Below are positions 26,412 to 35,066 of a stretch of 64,000 nt of DNA, one piece after another. Source of the stretch: Chryseobacterium gambrini (lineage in GTDB: Bacteria; Bacteroidota; Bacteroidia; Flavobacteriales; Weeksellaceae); NCBI RefSeq assembly GCF_900156825.1, contig NZ_FTOV01000013.1, positions 43,666 through 107,665 of the forward strand, written 5' to 3'. Position numbers and translations under genes: made by a program. A model generated the notes under the pieces. It was not told where the DNA came from and searched no databases. It worked only from the letters and a program-made list of their open reading frames with translations. The first letter of the stretch is position 1; every line of letters begins with the position of its first letter.

Positions 26412-27734
26412 TTACAAAAGTTTGCCCGTTAAGAAAAGTCCTGCAACAGAAAAATAAATGATTAATCCTGTTACATCCACCAACGTTGCCACAAAAGGAG
26501 CGGAAGAAGTTGCCGGATCGAGTTTTAATTTTTTAAGAATAAAAGGAACCATAGAACCCGAAAGTGTTCCCCAAAGGACGATCATCACCAGAGAAACGCC
26601 TACACTTAACCCTACAAAAGCCCAGTGAATTCCGTAGTCGAAAAAACCTGCTTTATGCCAGATCATAATTCTCAGGAAACCGATGATTCCTAAAATACCG
26701 CCCAATGATAAACCTGTGAAAATTTCTTTTCTCATCACGTACCACCAGTCTTTTAAAGTAATTTCCTGAAGTGCCATTGCTCTGATAATCAGAGTTGCAG
26801 CCTGTGAACCGGAATTTCCTCCGCTGGAAATAATCAAAGGAACAAAAAGTGCGAGAACAACCGCTTTCTGAATTTCATCCTCAAAATAGCCCATCGCCGA
26901 AGCCGTAAGCATTTCAGAGAAAAATAAAATAATCAGCCACATTCCTCTCTTTTTTACCATTTCGATTAGAGAAGTCTGCGTGTAAGGAACGTCCAAAGCT
27001 TCCAATCCCCCGAATTTCTGGATATCTTCCGTATTCTGCTGTTCGATCTGGTCGAGAATATCATCAATCGTTACAATTCCTACCAGAACTCCCGCTTCTG
27101 TAATAATAGGAAGTGCAGCACGGTCGTATTTTTCGAAATATTGTACAGCATCCTCTTTAGTCGTCGTTGTGGTAATCGCAACAAAATGATTATCCGTAAT
27201 TTCTGAAACCAAAGTTTCTTCTTCTGCCAACAAAAGACTTCCCAAAGCAATATCATCGATCAGCCGGTTTCTTTCGTCCACAACGTAGAGATAATTCATC
27301 GTCTCTACCTTACTTCCCACTTTTTTAATCTGCTGAAGACATCTTTTAATTGTCCATTCTTTACGGATCTGGATGTAATAAGGCGTCATAAGACGGGCAA
27401 TAGAATCAGAATCGTAGCCTAATAATTTAAGGGCTATTCTGCGTTCCTGTGGATTAAGATGATTGATGGAATACTTAATAAGCTCATCCGGAAAATCCTC
27501 AAAAAGAGCTGTTCTGTCATCCGGCGTCATCGCATTCAGGATTTCTGAAACCTCATCGCTCCCGATACTTCTGATCGTTTCTTCCTGAAAATCGGGATCA
27601 AGATGCGAAAAAACATCTGCTTTGTATTCTTTCGGAACTTTCAGAAATGCCAAAAGCCTCTCATCTGCGTGAAGTTCGCTAAGAGTTTCGGCAATATCGG
27701 CAGGGTTGAAGATAAGTTCGTCTTTAGAATTCAA
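26412..27734 (-). CDS. mgtE: Magnesium transporter MgtE
   Basis: A 440-residue Mg2+ channel/transporter. The N domain (residues 1-130) is followed by paired CBS domains (about 130-250, with RAALPIITEAGVLVGIVTIDDILD) and a C-terminal five-helix membrane domain with MWLIILFFSEMLTASAMGYF, LFVPLIISSGGNSGSQAATLIIRA and SSAPFVATLVDVTGLIIYF. The GGNSGSQA and PF-DVTG motifs belong to the ion-conducting pore. The cytosolic N and CBS domains sense intracellular Mg2+ in this family. Length and architecture are normal. Confidence 0.92.
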   Translation of the reverse strand: MNSKDELIFNPADIAETLSELHADERLLAFLKVPKEYKADVFSHLDPDFQEETIRSIGSDEVSEILNAMTPDDRTALFEDFPDELIKYSINHLNPQERRIALKLLGYDSDSIARLMTPYYIQIRKEWTIKRCLQQIKKVGSKVETMNYLYVVDERNRLIDDIALGSLLLAEEETLVSEITDNHFVAITTTTTKEDAVQYFEKYDRAALPIITEAGVLVGIVTIDDILDQIEQQNTEDIQKFGGLEALDVPYTQTSLIEMVKKRGMWLIILFFSEMLTASAMGYFEDEIQKAVVLALFVPLIISSGGNSGSQAATLIIRAMALQEITLKDWWYVMRKEIFTGLSLGGILGIIGFLRIMIWHKAGFFDYGIHWAFVGLSVGVSLVMIVLWGTLSGSMVPFILKKLKLDPATSSAPFVATLVDVTGLIIYFSVAGLFLTGKLL

Positions 27735-27831
27735 AACGTCAAATTTTTAAGAGTAGTGCAAAAATAACCCAAATTTTTAAAATTGCCCAAAGAACTGCAA
27801 AATTTAAGGATTATTTAAATTTCTGAGAATA

Positions 27832-27863
27832 AAAAAAGCATCTGCAAAAAAGCGGATGCTTTG
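27832..27863 (-). terminator. Terminator of the two-peptide operon
   Basis: Stem AAGCATCCGC / GCAGATGCTT (one mismatch) with T run TTTTTTATT on the minus strand. Confidence 0.65.
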
Positions 27864-27946
27864 AAAAAATTAAATTTCAAAAGTAATAGATTATTGTTTT
27901 TTTACGGCATTGCTGAACTTTACCATTCAGCATGCATTCTCAAACA

Positions 27947-28090
27947 CTAAGGTTCAATGCATGCATACATATAACACGCATAATTGCAGCAGTATCCACC
28001 GAAGCAATGCGAATTTTTCGTGCACTGTACCAAAGCGGCTCCATTGATTTTCTCCTGCTCCTTTCTTGTTAGTTTCTTTAGATTTTTCAT
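27947..28090 (-). CDS. Six-cysteine leader peptide (bacteriocin-like), second of a pair
   Basis: A 47-residue peptide starting ATG at 28090. Residues 1-16 (MKNLKKLTRKEQEKIN) are nearly identical to those of the neighbouring peptide and end at a small-residue motif GAA that corresponds to the GG-type processing site. The rest holds six cysteines at 23, 29, 34, 35, 39 and 44, spacing C-x5-C-x4-CC-x3-C-x4-C. This suggests an exported, disulfide-rich core after leader removal by a C39-type transporter, but no such transporter lies in the window. Too short for normal gene callers. Confidence 0.75.
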   Translation of the reverse strand: MKNLKKLTRKEQEKINGAALVQCTKNSHCFGGYCCNYACYMYACIEP

Positions 28091-28105
28091 AACAATCTTT
28101 TTGGG

Positions 28106-28255
28106 TTAAACTTCTGGACAGTTGTAGTAGACACAAACATTTTGACAGCAGGATCCTCCCGGACATTCAAAATGGTAATGACATTTCTGAAGACCTCCGC
28201 CGTTGATCTTTTCCTGCTCTTTTCTGGTGAGCTTTTTCAGGTTTGAATTTTTCAT
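28106..28255 (-). CDS. Six-cysteine double-glycine leader peptide (bacteriocin-like), first of a pair
   Basis: A 49-residue peptide starting ATG at 28255. The leader MKNSNLKKLTRKEQEKINGG ends in a GGG processing motif, and the core has six cysteines at 25, 31, 36, 37, 41 and 46, the same C-x5-C-x4-CC-x3-C-x4-C framework as its neighbour. Only the leader and the Cys/GG positions are well conserved between the two; other core residues differ. The second peptide starts 15 bases after this stop, forming a bicistronic unit with a terminator at its end. Annotated family names are of the bacteriocin-like protein type; activity unknown. Confidence 0.78.
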   Translation of the reverse strand: MKNSNLKKLTRKEQEKINGGGLQKCHYHFECPGGSCCQNVCVYYNCPEV

Positions 28256-28544
28256 ATTATTTAGATTTAATGTAAGCTAAAAATACAAAAAAGGTTTTAA
28301 TTATTCACCTATAAATGAAAATTAAGTGATTTTAATTCGTTGGATTACCGATGAATATATTTAAATAAAAACAATTCAATAAAAAAGCACCTGCAAAAAC
28401 TGCAAATGCTAAGAAATTTCAATTGAGATAGTTTGAATGAATTGTTTCAGACTAAATTAATAAAATATTTTTAATTATTCACACAGGGATGAATTTAATT
28501 TTATAAGATTCAATGATTTGCATGATAGTTTTAACTGCCGGAAA

Positions 28545-29096
28545 TTAAAATCCGGATTCTGCAGAAGGTTTAATTTTTTTTAGCTGTTTTAAAATTCCTT
28601 TGATGGCTCCGTTGGTTCCTATTTTTACAGAATTTACAGTAGAACCAAGCAATCTCATGTTCTTTTTATACGTGTCATAATCCGTTTCGGTAACCAGATT
28701 GCCTTCTGCATCAAATAGTTTCATGCTTACCACGACCTGATTGGAAAAAACATATTTTCCGATTCCCACTTTGAAATATTTTACTTTCGGAACAATGGCA
28801 AAATCGGCATCGTTGTTTTTACAGTAATCCCAAACGGTCTGCTTGTCGATGCTGTCAAAAGAAATCTGGGTTTCCGTTCTCAGCATTTTGTTTTTTCTTT
28901 CGCTTAAATTATCAGAAACTGCGCTGAAGAAAGCCGTATTGGTAGGTTCTTTAATTTCCTGAAGGTCGGGTTCTACCTCAGGATTGAAATATAAAACTTT
29001 TTTGATCTTGTTTTCATGGCTTTTCTGAGCTTTTAATAAAGAAAAACCTGCAAAAAGAGCTAAAGTAAAGGTGGTAAATGTTATTAATTTTCTCAT
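28545..29096 (-). CDS. Hypothetical exported protein
   Basis: A 183-residue protein with a clear signal peptide (MRKLITFTTFTLALFAGFSL, cleavage probably after LLKAQ). I chose ATG 29096 over a TTG six codons upstream. The mature part has VLYFNPEVEPDLQEIKEP and a C-terminal GTNGAIKGILKQLKKIKPS. It may belong to a lipoprotein-like or surface-associated family of Flavobacteriia, but I recognise no motif. It is divergent from rpsO. Confidence 0.6.
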   Translation of the reverse strand: MRKLITFTTFTLALFAGFSLLKAQKSHENKIKKVLYFNPEVEPDLQEIKEPTNTAFFSAVSDNLSERKNKMLRTETQISFDSIDKQTVWDYCKNNDADFAIVPKVKYFKVGIGKYVFSNQVVVSMKLFDAEGNLVTETDYDTYKKNMRLLGSTVNSVKIGTNGAIKGILKQLKKIKPSAESGF

Positions 29097-29226
29097 CACT
29101 AAATTCGTATGCAAAATTACTGCCTTTTAGTGGGGTAGCATAATTTTTTTAAGAAATTTTTAACATTTTTTTCTATCAAAATCAATAAATGAAATCAATA
29201 ATGTTGGCAGAATAAAAAAATAGTCG

Positions 29227-29234
29227 TACTTTTG
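29227..29234 (+). promoter_or_regulatory. rpsO promoter -7 element
   Basis: TACTTTTG matches TAnnTTTG; TTG at 29204-29206 gives a -33 element 20 bases upstream. Start of rpsO is 36 bases downstream. Confidence 0.65.
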
Positions 29235-29269
29235 CACCCGTTACATAATAATCATTAAACAATATTGGA

Positions 29270-29539
29270 ATGTACTTAACAACAGAAAAAAAGCAGGAAA
29301 TTTTCGCAAAACACGGAAAATCTGCACAGGACACAGGAACTGCTGAAGGGCAAATTGCACTTTTCACTTTCAGAATCAACCACCTTTCTGCTCATTTAAA
29401 GAGCAATCACAAAGATTACAACACAGAAAGATCTTTGGTGAAACTGGTAGGTAAAAGAAAAAGTTTATTAGATTACCTTAAAAATAAGGATATCGCAAGA
29501 TACAGAGCAATTATTGCTGAATTAGGTTTAAGAAAATAA
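29270..29539 (+). CDS. rpsO: 30S ribosomal protein S15
   Basis: An 89-residue ribosomal protein S15 that binds the central domain of 16S rRNA. Recognisable text: DTGTAEGQIALFTFRINHLS, AHLKSNHKDYNTERSL, and VGKRKSLLDYLKNKDIARYR. Length is exactly typical. Its promoter (29227) and terminator (29561) are both visible, so it is monocistronic here even though pnp, its usual neighbour in bacteria, follows 230 bases later. Confidence 0.97.
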   Translation: MYLTTEKKQEIFAKHGKSAQDTGTAEGQIALFTFRINHLSAHLKSNHKDYNTERSLVKLVGKRKSLLDYLKNKDIARYRAIIAELGLRK

Positions 29540-29560
29540 TCTACAAAGATTTTCACATAA

Positions 29561-29590
29561 AAAGCAATCTCGGAAGAGGTTGCTTTTTTG
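29561..29590 (+). terminator. rpsO terminator
   Basis: AAAGCAATCTC / GAGGTTGCTTT stem with a T run. Confidence 0.75.
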
Positions 29591-29693
29591 TTTTCGTAAT
29601 CAGAAGTGGTTTTCGGTGCAGAATATATGGAAATTATGGGATAGACAGGTAAGATTTTACAGACAAAAATTTAAAAAAATCATTATAATACAT

Positions 29694-29701
29694 TATCTTT
29701 G
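29694..29701 (+). promoter_or_regulatory. pnp promoter -7 element
   Basis: TATCTTTG matches TAnnTTTG, about 68 bases before the pnp ATG, leaving a leader of about 60 nt in which PNPase autoregulation could act. Confidence 0.55.
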
Positions 29702-29769
29702 CAAACGAAAATTTAGACGAAATATAATTAATTAAAGTACTCAATACGGAGTACAACACAAAACAATTT

Positions 29770-32034
29770 ATGAGTGTACCTCAAGCAATTACAGAGCTGA
29801 TTACTCTTGCAGACGGCAGAGAAATCACAATTGAAACAGGTAAATTAGCTAAGCAAGCTGACGGATCTGTAGTCGTAAAAATGGGCGGAACAATGCTTTT
29901 AGCAACTGTTGTAGCCAACAAAGAAGCCAATCCTGGTGTAGATTTTTTACCTTTAACAGTAGATTACAGAGAAAAATTCTATGCAGGCGGTAAAATCCCC
30001 GGAAACTTTTTCAGAAGAGAAGCAAGACCATCTGATCAGGAAATCCTTACGATGCGTTTGGTAGACAGAGTTTTGAGACCTTTGTTCCCTGAAGATTTCC
30101 ATGCGGAAGTTCAGGTAATGATTTCATTAATTTCTTATGACGGACAGTCGATTCCTGATGATTTAGCAGGTTTGGCGGCGTCTGCAGCGATTGCTATTAC
30201 AGATATTCCTTTCAACGGACCGATGTCTGAAGTACGAGTGGTAAGAATTGACGGTGAGCTTTCTATTAATCCTAAATTCGAAGATCTTAAGAATTCTGAT
30301 CTTGATATTATGGTGGGAGCTACTAAAGATTCTATCGTAATGGTGGAAGGTGAAATGAAAGAAATCTCTGAGCAGGAAATGCTGGAAGCAATCACTTTCG
30401 CTCACGCTGAAATTAAAAAACAAGTTGAAGCTCAGGAAAGATTAGCTGAAAAAGTAGGAAAATCATTCCCGAAAAGAGAATATTCTCACGAAACTCATGA
30501 CGAGGAAATCCGTGAAAAAGTTTGGAAAGAAACTTACGATAAAGTATATGAAGTAGCGAAAACTCCTTCAGGCAAAGAAGAAAGAGGCGAAAAATTCAAG
30601 GCGATCCGTGAAGAATTCCTTGCTCAGTATGCAGAAGATGCAGAAGAGCTTGAAAGAGTAACTCCTTTCGTAAAAGTATATTACCACGATGTGGAAAAAG
30701 AAGCGATGCGTCAGATGATTTTGAATGATAAAATCCGTCTTGATGGTCGTGATCCTGAAACGATTCGTCCGATCTGGAGCGAAATCGATTATTTACCGGG
30801 AGCGCACGGTTCTGCAATTTTCACAAGAGGTGAAACGCAATCTTTAACGGCTGTAACTTTAGGTTCGGTAAAAGATGCGAACATGGTAGACAGCGTAATG
30901 GCAAACTATGACGAAAGATTCTTCTTACATTATAACTTCCCGCCGTTCTCAACGGGTGAAGCCAGACCTTTGAGAGGAACTTCAAGAAGAGAGGTTGGTC
31001 ACGGAAACCTTGCTCAGAGAGCTTTGGCAAATATGATCCCTGAAGAAAATCCTTATACGATCCGTATCGTTTCTGATATTTTAGAATCAAACGGTTCTTC
31101 TTCAATGGCGACAGTTTGTGCCGGAACATTGGCATTGATGGATGCGGGGATTCAGATTACAAAACCAGTTTCAGGTATTGCGATGGGGTTGGTAACTGAT
31201 GTAAAATCAGGGAAATTCACGGTACTTTCTGATATCTTAGGAGACGAAGATCATTTAGGTGATATGGACTTTAAGGTAACAGGAACTGCAGACGGAATCA
31301 CAGCTTGTCAGATGGATATCAAAATCCAGGGATTATCAATGGATATTATGGAGAAAGCGCTTTTACAGGCTAAAGACGGAAGAATCCATATCTTAAATAA
31401 AATTACTGAAACAATTGCTGCTCCAAGAGAAGATGTGAAACCTCACGCTCCGAAAATGGTAATGATGGAAATTCCTAAAGATTTCATCGGTGCTGTAATC
31501 GGACCTGGTGGAAAAATCATTCAGCAAATGCAGAAGGATACAGATACTGTTATTGCAATTGAAGAAATTGGAGAAATCGGAAGAATCGAAATTTCCGGTG
31601 TCAGCAGAGAAAAAATCAACGAGGCGATTGCAAAAATCAATGAGATTACTTTTGTTCCTGTAGTAGGGGAAGTTTACAAAGGTAAGGTTGTGAAGGTAAT
31701 GGATTTCGGTGCTTTCGTAGCGATTGCTAAAGGTACTGAAGGTCTTCTTCATATTTCTGAGATCGAATGGGCTCGTTTAGACAAAGTTCCTTATAACGAA
31801 GGTGATGAAGTGGAAGTGAAATTTATGGGTTATGATGACCGTAAGAAAATGAAGCTTTCCAGAAAAGTTTTGTTGCCAAGACCTCCAAGACCTGAGAAGA
31901 AAGAAGGTGAACAAAGAGGACCAAGACCGGAAGGACAGAACAACAGATCTGAAAGACCAAACAGACCGGAAGGACAGAGAAGACCGGAAGGTGAAAAACC
32001 TGCGGGAGATAATAATCCTTCATCTGAAGCTTAA
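29770..32034 (+). CDS. pnp: Polyribonucleotide nucleotidyltransferase (PNPase)
   Basis: A 754-residue 3'-5' phosphorolytic exoribonuclease of the RNA degradosome. The two RNase PH domains contain FFRREARPSDQEILTMRLVD and FPPFSTGEARPLRGTSRREV, with the active region ILGDEDHLGDMDFKVTGTADG. These are followed by the KH domain (VIGPGGKIIQQMQKDT) and the S1 domain (YKGKVVKVMDFGAFVAIAKG). After about residue 705 there is a low-complexity tail rich in Arg, Pro, Glu and Gly, a common RNA-binding extension in Flavobacteriia. A strong terminator follows. Confidence 0.97.
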   Translation: MSVPQAITELITLADGREITIETGKLAKQADGSVVVKMGGTMLLATVVANKEANPGVDFLPLTVDYREKFYAGGKIPGNFFRREARPSDQEILTMRLVDRVLRPLFPEDFHAEVQVMISLISYDGQSIPDDLAGLAASAAIAITDIPFNGPMSEVRVVRIDGELSINPKFEDLKNSDLDIMVGATKDSIVMVEGEMKEISEQEMLEAITFAHAEIKKQVEAQERLAEKVGKSFPKREYSHETHDEEIREKVWKETYDKVYEVAKTPSGKEERGEKFKAIREEFLAQYAEDAEELERVTPFVKVYYHDVEKEAMRQMILNDKIRLDGRDPETIRPIWSEIDYLPGAHGSAIFTRGETQSLTAVTLGSVKDANMVDSVMANYDERFFLHYNFPPFSTGEARPLRGTSRREVGHGNLAQRALANMIPEENPYTIRIVSDILESNGSSSMATVCAGTLALMDAGIQITKPVSGIAMGLVTDVKSGKFTVLSDILGDEDHLGDMDFKVTGTADGITACQMDIKIQGLSMDIMEKALLQAKDGRIHILNKITETIAAPREDVKPHAPKMVMMEIPKDFIGAVIGPGGKIIQQMQKDTDTVIAIEEIGEIGRIEISGVSREKINEAIAKINEITFVPVVGEVYKGKVVKVMDFGAFVAIAKGTEGLLHISEIEWARLDKVPYNEGDEVEVKFMGYDDRKKMKLSRKVLLPRPPRPEKKEGEQRGPRPEGQNNRSERPNRPEGQRRPEGEKPAGDNNPSSEA

Positions 32035-32059
32035 GATTATTCTGATATTAACAGATATG

Positions 32060-32088
32060 AAAACCACCGGATTTCCGGTGGTTTTTTT
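32060..32088 (+). terminator. pnp terminator
   Basis: AACCACCGGA / TCCGGTGGTT perfect 10-bp stem plus T7. Confidence 0.85.
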
Positions 32089-32199
32089 ATGGGGTTTGTC
32101 GGTGGAGATAGGGAAAATGAGGTTTCAGATTGCGTTGTGATGATATCGGAGGGGTGATATTGAACTCCTTCGGAGTTCTGTTATTGTGGGGGATGTGTC

Positions 32200-32230
32200 T
32201 TTCTACACAGATATTGCTCCTACGGAGCAG
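32200..32230. repeat. Dispersed repeat, family R2 (copy 1)
   Basis: TTCTACACAGATATTGCTCC followed by TACGGAGCA, forming a small hairpin. Related copies at 39289-39320 and 52199-52230. Confidence 0.65.
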
Positions 32231-32231
32231 T

Positions 32232-32660
32232 TTAAGGAAGAATTATATATTTGACTTTAAAGTTTAAATTGAAGGAATAAAGAATATTGTTTACAGTTGA
32301 AAAAATATAAGTTTCAGGTGATCGAACATAACTTTCAGGAGTAAGAATATTGTTTACAGTTGAAAGAATGTAAGTTTCAGTTGATCGAACATAACTTTCA
32401 GGAACAAGAATATTGTTTACAGTTGGAAGAATATAAGTTTCAGTTGCTTTAATATAACTTTCAGGAACAAGAATATTGTTTACAGTTGGAAGAATATAAG
32501 TTTCAGTTGCTTTAATATAACTTTCAGGAGCAAGAATATTGTTTACAGTTGGAAGAATATATGTTTCAGTTGATCGAATATAACTTTCAGGAGTAAGAAT
32601 ATTGTTTACAGTTGGAAGAATATAACTTTCAGTTGCTCCAATATAACTTTTAGCGATCAA
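32232..32660 (-). CDS. Possible repeat protein encoded by a 63-bp tandem array (TTG start)
   Basis: A 142-codon open frame on the minus strand made almost only of a 21-residue unit, consensus ESYIKATETYILPTVNNILVP, repeated about six times. No stop interrupts it. The only upstream start is TTG at 32660, and there is no signal peptide or clear -7 element, so expression is uncertain. Where units differ, several changes keep the amino-acid class (Arg-Ser in some units, Lys-Ala in others; Ile/Val; Ser/Ala), which hints at selection on a protein. It could equally be a non-coding array whose period happens to be a multiple of three. Confidence 0.35.
   Translation of the reverse strand: MIAKSYIGATESYILPTVNNILTPESYIRSTETYILPTVNNILAPESYIKATETYILPTVNNILVPESYIKATETYILPTVNNILVPESYVRSTETYILSTVNNILTPESYVRSPETYIFSTVNNILYSFNLNFKVKYIILP
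32277..32655. repeat. 63-bp tandem repeat array, six units
   Basis: The marker TTGTTTACAGTTG starts at 32287, 32350, 32413, 32476, 32539 and 32602, so the period is exactly 63 bp. Units are roughly 85-95 percent alike by eye and contiguous, with no spacers. Confidence 0.9.
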
Positions 32661-32672
32661 AATATAAAAAAT

Positions 32673-32705
32673 ATCCTGACTGAATATTCGTCAGGATGTT
32701 TTTAT
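32673..32705 (-). terminator. Hairpin between the repeat array and the next gene
   Basis: ATCCTGAC / GTCAGGAT stem. It is T-rich on both sides, so it may terminate in both directions. Confidence 0.6.
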
Positions 32706-32766
32706 TTTAGTTGTTAACTTTTACAAAAAGATTTCTGGTTTTAATCCTCTGTTCTTTAGAAGGATG

Positions 32767-33492
32767 TTATTCTGTTATCATCGAAAATTTAATTGCCGCT
32801 ACATTGCTGTATTCGGGAGAGGTGGCTCCGTAAAGGCTTTTTACATATTTTTTTACGTTCTGGACGATGGGATAGAGTCCGGTTCCTTCTGCATACAGTA
32901 TTCTGTTTCTTTCGATGAACTTGAGGTTAAGTTCTGCTTCGGTCTGGTCTACTGCCTGAGTGGTGGTTACCAATGATTGTTTGTAGGTATTAAGGGTTGT
33001 TAGTTTCAGTTCTTCTTCATCCGGTGTGTAGGAGGGAATGGTTTCGAGCAACTGTACAAGAATGCCGAAGTTTTCAGCTTGCTGGGTGTAAGACTGTCGG
33101 GAAGAGGAAATGATTTTGGGTGCTTCTTTGCCTTCCTCGGGTACGGCAGCGGGTTTCTTTTTTGCCCCCTGTATGGTGCGGTTCAATGATTTTGCCTGAT
33201 TTAAGGTTCCCTGTGATAACCCGAGAATTTCTAAACGGTTGGTAATTCGGGTACAGTTTGTTTTCAGGTTTTTGAATGCGTCCTGACGCAAAGCGATGGC
33301 ATTTTTGTTGGCATTGCGTTTTTCCTCGACTTCCGTAAGTTTCGCATTGGCAGTGGTGTACAGGTTCTGGAGACTATCGATGGTAAGCTCGGGAACCGGC
33401 GGATTGTAAAGGGGATAAACGGAAATCTGCTGAATTAATTTTTGCAGGTTCGCCACATTTTTGGCGTGCCCTATTTCTGATCTTGAAGACAT
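32767..33492 (-). CDS. Hypothetical helical protein
   Basis: A 241-residue protein from ATG 33492 (MSSRSEIGHAKNVANLQKLI). It is strongly helical and Gln/Ala/Glu-rich, with a central low-complexity linker AKKKPAAVPEEGKEAPK (about residues 127-143), likely two helical bundles joined by it. No signal peptide or membrane segment. I have a vague impression of similar proteins in Chryseobacterium genomes but no function to offer. It sits in the accessory region. Confidence 0.6.
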   Translation of the reverse strand: MSSRSEIGHAKNVANLQKLIQQISVYPLYNPPVPELTIDSLQNLYTTANAKLTEVEEKRNANKNAIALRQDAFKNLKTNCTRITNRLEILGLSQGTLNQAKSLNRTIQGAKKKPAAVPEEGKEAPKIISSSRQSYTQQAENFGILVQLLETIPSYTPDEEELKLTTLNTYKQSLVTTTQAVDQTEAELNLKFIERNRILYAEGTGLYPIVQNVKKYVKSLYGATSPEYSNVAAIKFSMITE

Positions 33493-33600
33493 AAATGTTT
33501 GTGTTTTTTTAAATTCTTTCAAATTTAAAATTTATTTTGAAATGGTCATTATTTTTCGGTAAATATTTTGTAGTCAGGATATTATGTTAAATTTTAAAAT

Positions 33601-33633
33601 AAAAAACCCTCGCGGTGAGGCGAGGGGGATGTT
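33601..33633 (-). terminator. Terminator of the 106-aa gene
   Basis: CCCTCGC / GCGAGGG stem; on the minus strand followed by TTTTTTATTTT. Confidence 0.7.
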
Positions 33634-33680
33634 TTGAAAGTAGAGCTTGTAAAATCTGTTTTTGAGTTTTAAATTATTAT

Positions 33681-33710
33681 TGCACAAAGTCGGGAGACTT
33701 TGCAAAGCAG
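33681..33710. repeat. Dispersed repeat, family R3 (copy 1)
   Basis: CACAAAGTCGGGAGACTTTG, a hairpin-forming element related to 34101-34127 and 37928-37960. Confidence 0.6.
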
Positions 33711-33753
33711 GGTATTGTTTCCTCTTGTTCATTGACATCTTTCAGCCTGTTTT

Positions 33754-34074
33754 TTAGCTGTTTTCCAAGTTAAAACTTATTGCTTCTTTTATTAATTCAT
33801 TTAAGTCATTCCATTGATTACATTTTTTTAGATAGAATGGTTCCATCCAGTCATAATTTTTTATTATGCAAACGCTAAAATATCCTTCAATATCCGATGA
33901 AGGATACCATCCAACATCTAATACATTGCCGTTTGCCAATTCAACTTGCAGCAAATCTTCTTTTAAATCGTCAATATTATTTTCAATGCCCAGCGATATA
34001 TTTATTGTACTTAAGTCATCGAATACTATTTTACCTTTATCTCCGATTGTTTCTTTTATGTTGAATGATTTCAT
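33754..34074 (-). CDS. Hypothetical protein, possibly an immunity-type protein
   Basis: A 106-residue acidic protein from ATG 34074 (MKSFNIKETIGDKGKIVFDD). It has LDVGWYPSSDIEGYFSVCII and a short C-terminal helix. Size, acidity and the VGWYP-type core resemble small immunity proteins that go with polymorphic toxins, but I cannot name a family and no toxin gene is adjacent. Flanked on both sides by R3 repeats, so it may be a mobile or orphan gene. Confidence 0.45.
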   Translation of the reverse strand: MKSFNIKETIGDKGKIVFDDLSTINISLGIENNIDDLKEDLLQVELANGNVLDVGWYPSSDIEGYFSVCIIKNYDWMEPFYLKKCNQWNDLNELIKEAISFNLENS

Positions 34075-34100
34075 TATCAATTAATTTAAATAACCCGTTT

Positions 34101-34127
34101 CGTAAAGTCTTCAGACTTTGTGAAGTG
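34101..34127. repeat. Dispersed repeat, family R3 (copy 2, degenerate)
   Basis: CGTAAAGTCTTCAGACTTTG; same hairpin plan as the other R3 copies. Confidence 0.5.
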
Positions 34128-34161
34128 AAAGTTTATTGTTTAAGATAGTTTAACTTCTAAA

Positions 34162-35064
34162 TTATTTATTTCTTAATAATTCATCAATAATATCTTTTTT
34201 GAATTTGGAAAAAGGTCGTTTATGATAATCTTCTTCTTTAGTTTCTATACCAAAAACCATTCTATATGCTTCTTCTTTAGACATTGAGAATTCTCTTGTG
34301 AATGTTTTATTTAATAAAATATTTAAATAATTTTGAGAGTACTTATAACGTAAGTCTAATAAGTCTTTAAGTTCTCTATCGGATTGAGCTTCATAAATCT
34401 TATCAATTTTATTAAATGCAATGGTGTTTTTTGCTTTTTCACTAGTTGATTTTATAATTGCCTTTGGTTGATTAAGAGAGGTGAAAAAATAACTAAAAGA
34501 AAATGTAGAAGTTTTATCTTCTAAATATGGATGATTAATATTTTGTAAGGCATTATCCCAGCCTCCCTCTGGGGCATTGTTATGTTTTATATGATTGCAA
34601 GAATGGCAACTAGGAATTAAATTATAAAAACTTAATGCTAGAATGGGGTAGGTCTCTTTGGGAAACCAATGATCTAACTCAGCACGAGCATTATTTAAAT
34701 TATCTAAATCTAAAGTATAATTTTTATTACAATATATACAGGTGTCAATTCCTAATAAGTTTAAAAACTCTTTATTCGGAAAGTTTTTATAGCCAGTCTG
34801 AATAAAAAAGCTTTTTATTAATTTTAATTGATAAGTTGATATTCTTTTCTTTTCAAATTCTTGACTTATTTGTAACAATCTGTCGGGTCTAGCACTTATC
34901 AATTCATATTTGTATTTATCTAAAAAAACTAGAAATTCTTTAGAAAGCTTCTTTTGAATTTTTTTTCTTAGAATATATCCTTTATTAATAGTTTCTTCAA
35001 AGAGTTTAAGAATTTTTTCCCTGTGGAATTCAATTGCTTCTTTTGTTGGATTTATATGTAGCAT
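34162..35064 (-). CDS. HNH endonuclease, probable effector of a two-gene defence system (PtuB-like)
   Basis: A 300-residue protein with an HNH/treble-clef nuclease core: CIYCNKNYTLDL (Cys109, Cys112), ELDHWFPKE with Asp131-His132, FYNLIPSCHSCNHIKH with Cys153, Cys156, Asn157 and His161. The zinc knuckle and the DH catalytic pair are complete. N- and C-terminal flanks are helical. Its ATG is 2 bases after the stop of the ATPase gene, so the two are one operon. This ATPase plus HNH pairing is the layout of Septu (PtuA/PtuB) anti-phage systems; identity to them is inferred from domains and order, not from alignment. Confidence 0.75.
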   Translation of the reverse strand: MLHINPTKEAIEFHREKILKLFEETINKGYILRKKIQKKLSKEFLVFLDKYKYELISARPDRLLQISQEFEKKRISTYQLKLIKSFFIQTGYKNFPNKEFLNLLGIDTCIYCNKNYTLDLDNLNNARAELDHWFPKETYPILALSFYNLIPSCHSCNHIKHNNAPEGGWDNALQNINHPYLEDKTSTFSFSYFFTSLNQPKAIIKSTSEKAKNTIAFNKIDKIYEAQSDRELKDLLDLRYKYSQNYLNILLNKTFTREFSMSKEEAYRMVFGIETKEEDYHKRPFSKFKKDIIDELLRNK

Positions 35065-35066
35065 GC

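Noticed and set aside
27954..28166. 70-aa open frame on the minus strand
   Set aside because: It lies in another frame of the two six-cysteine peptides, which have matching leaders and a shared Cys pattern.
31393..31752. 119-aa minus frame inside pnp
   Set aside because: Antisense shadow of PNPase, which is unmistakable.
32277..32655. CRISPR-like array
   Set aside because: The 63-bp units are contiguous with no unique spacers, so it is a tandem repeat.
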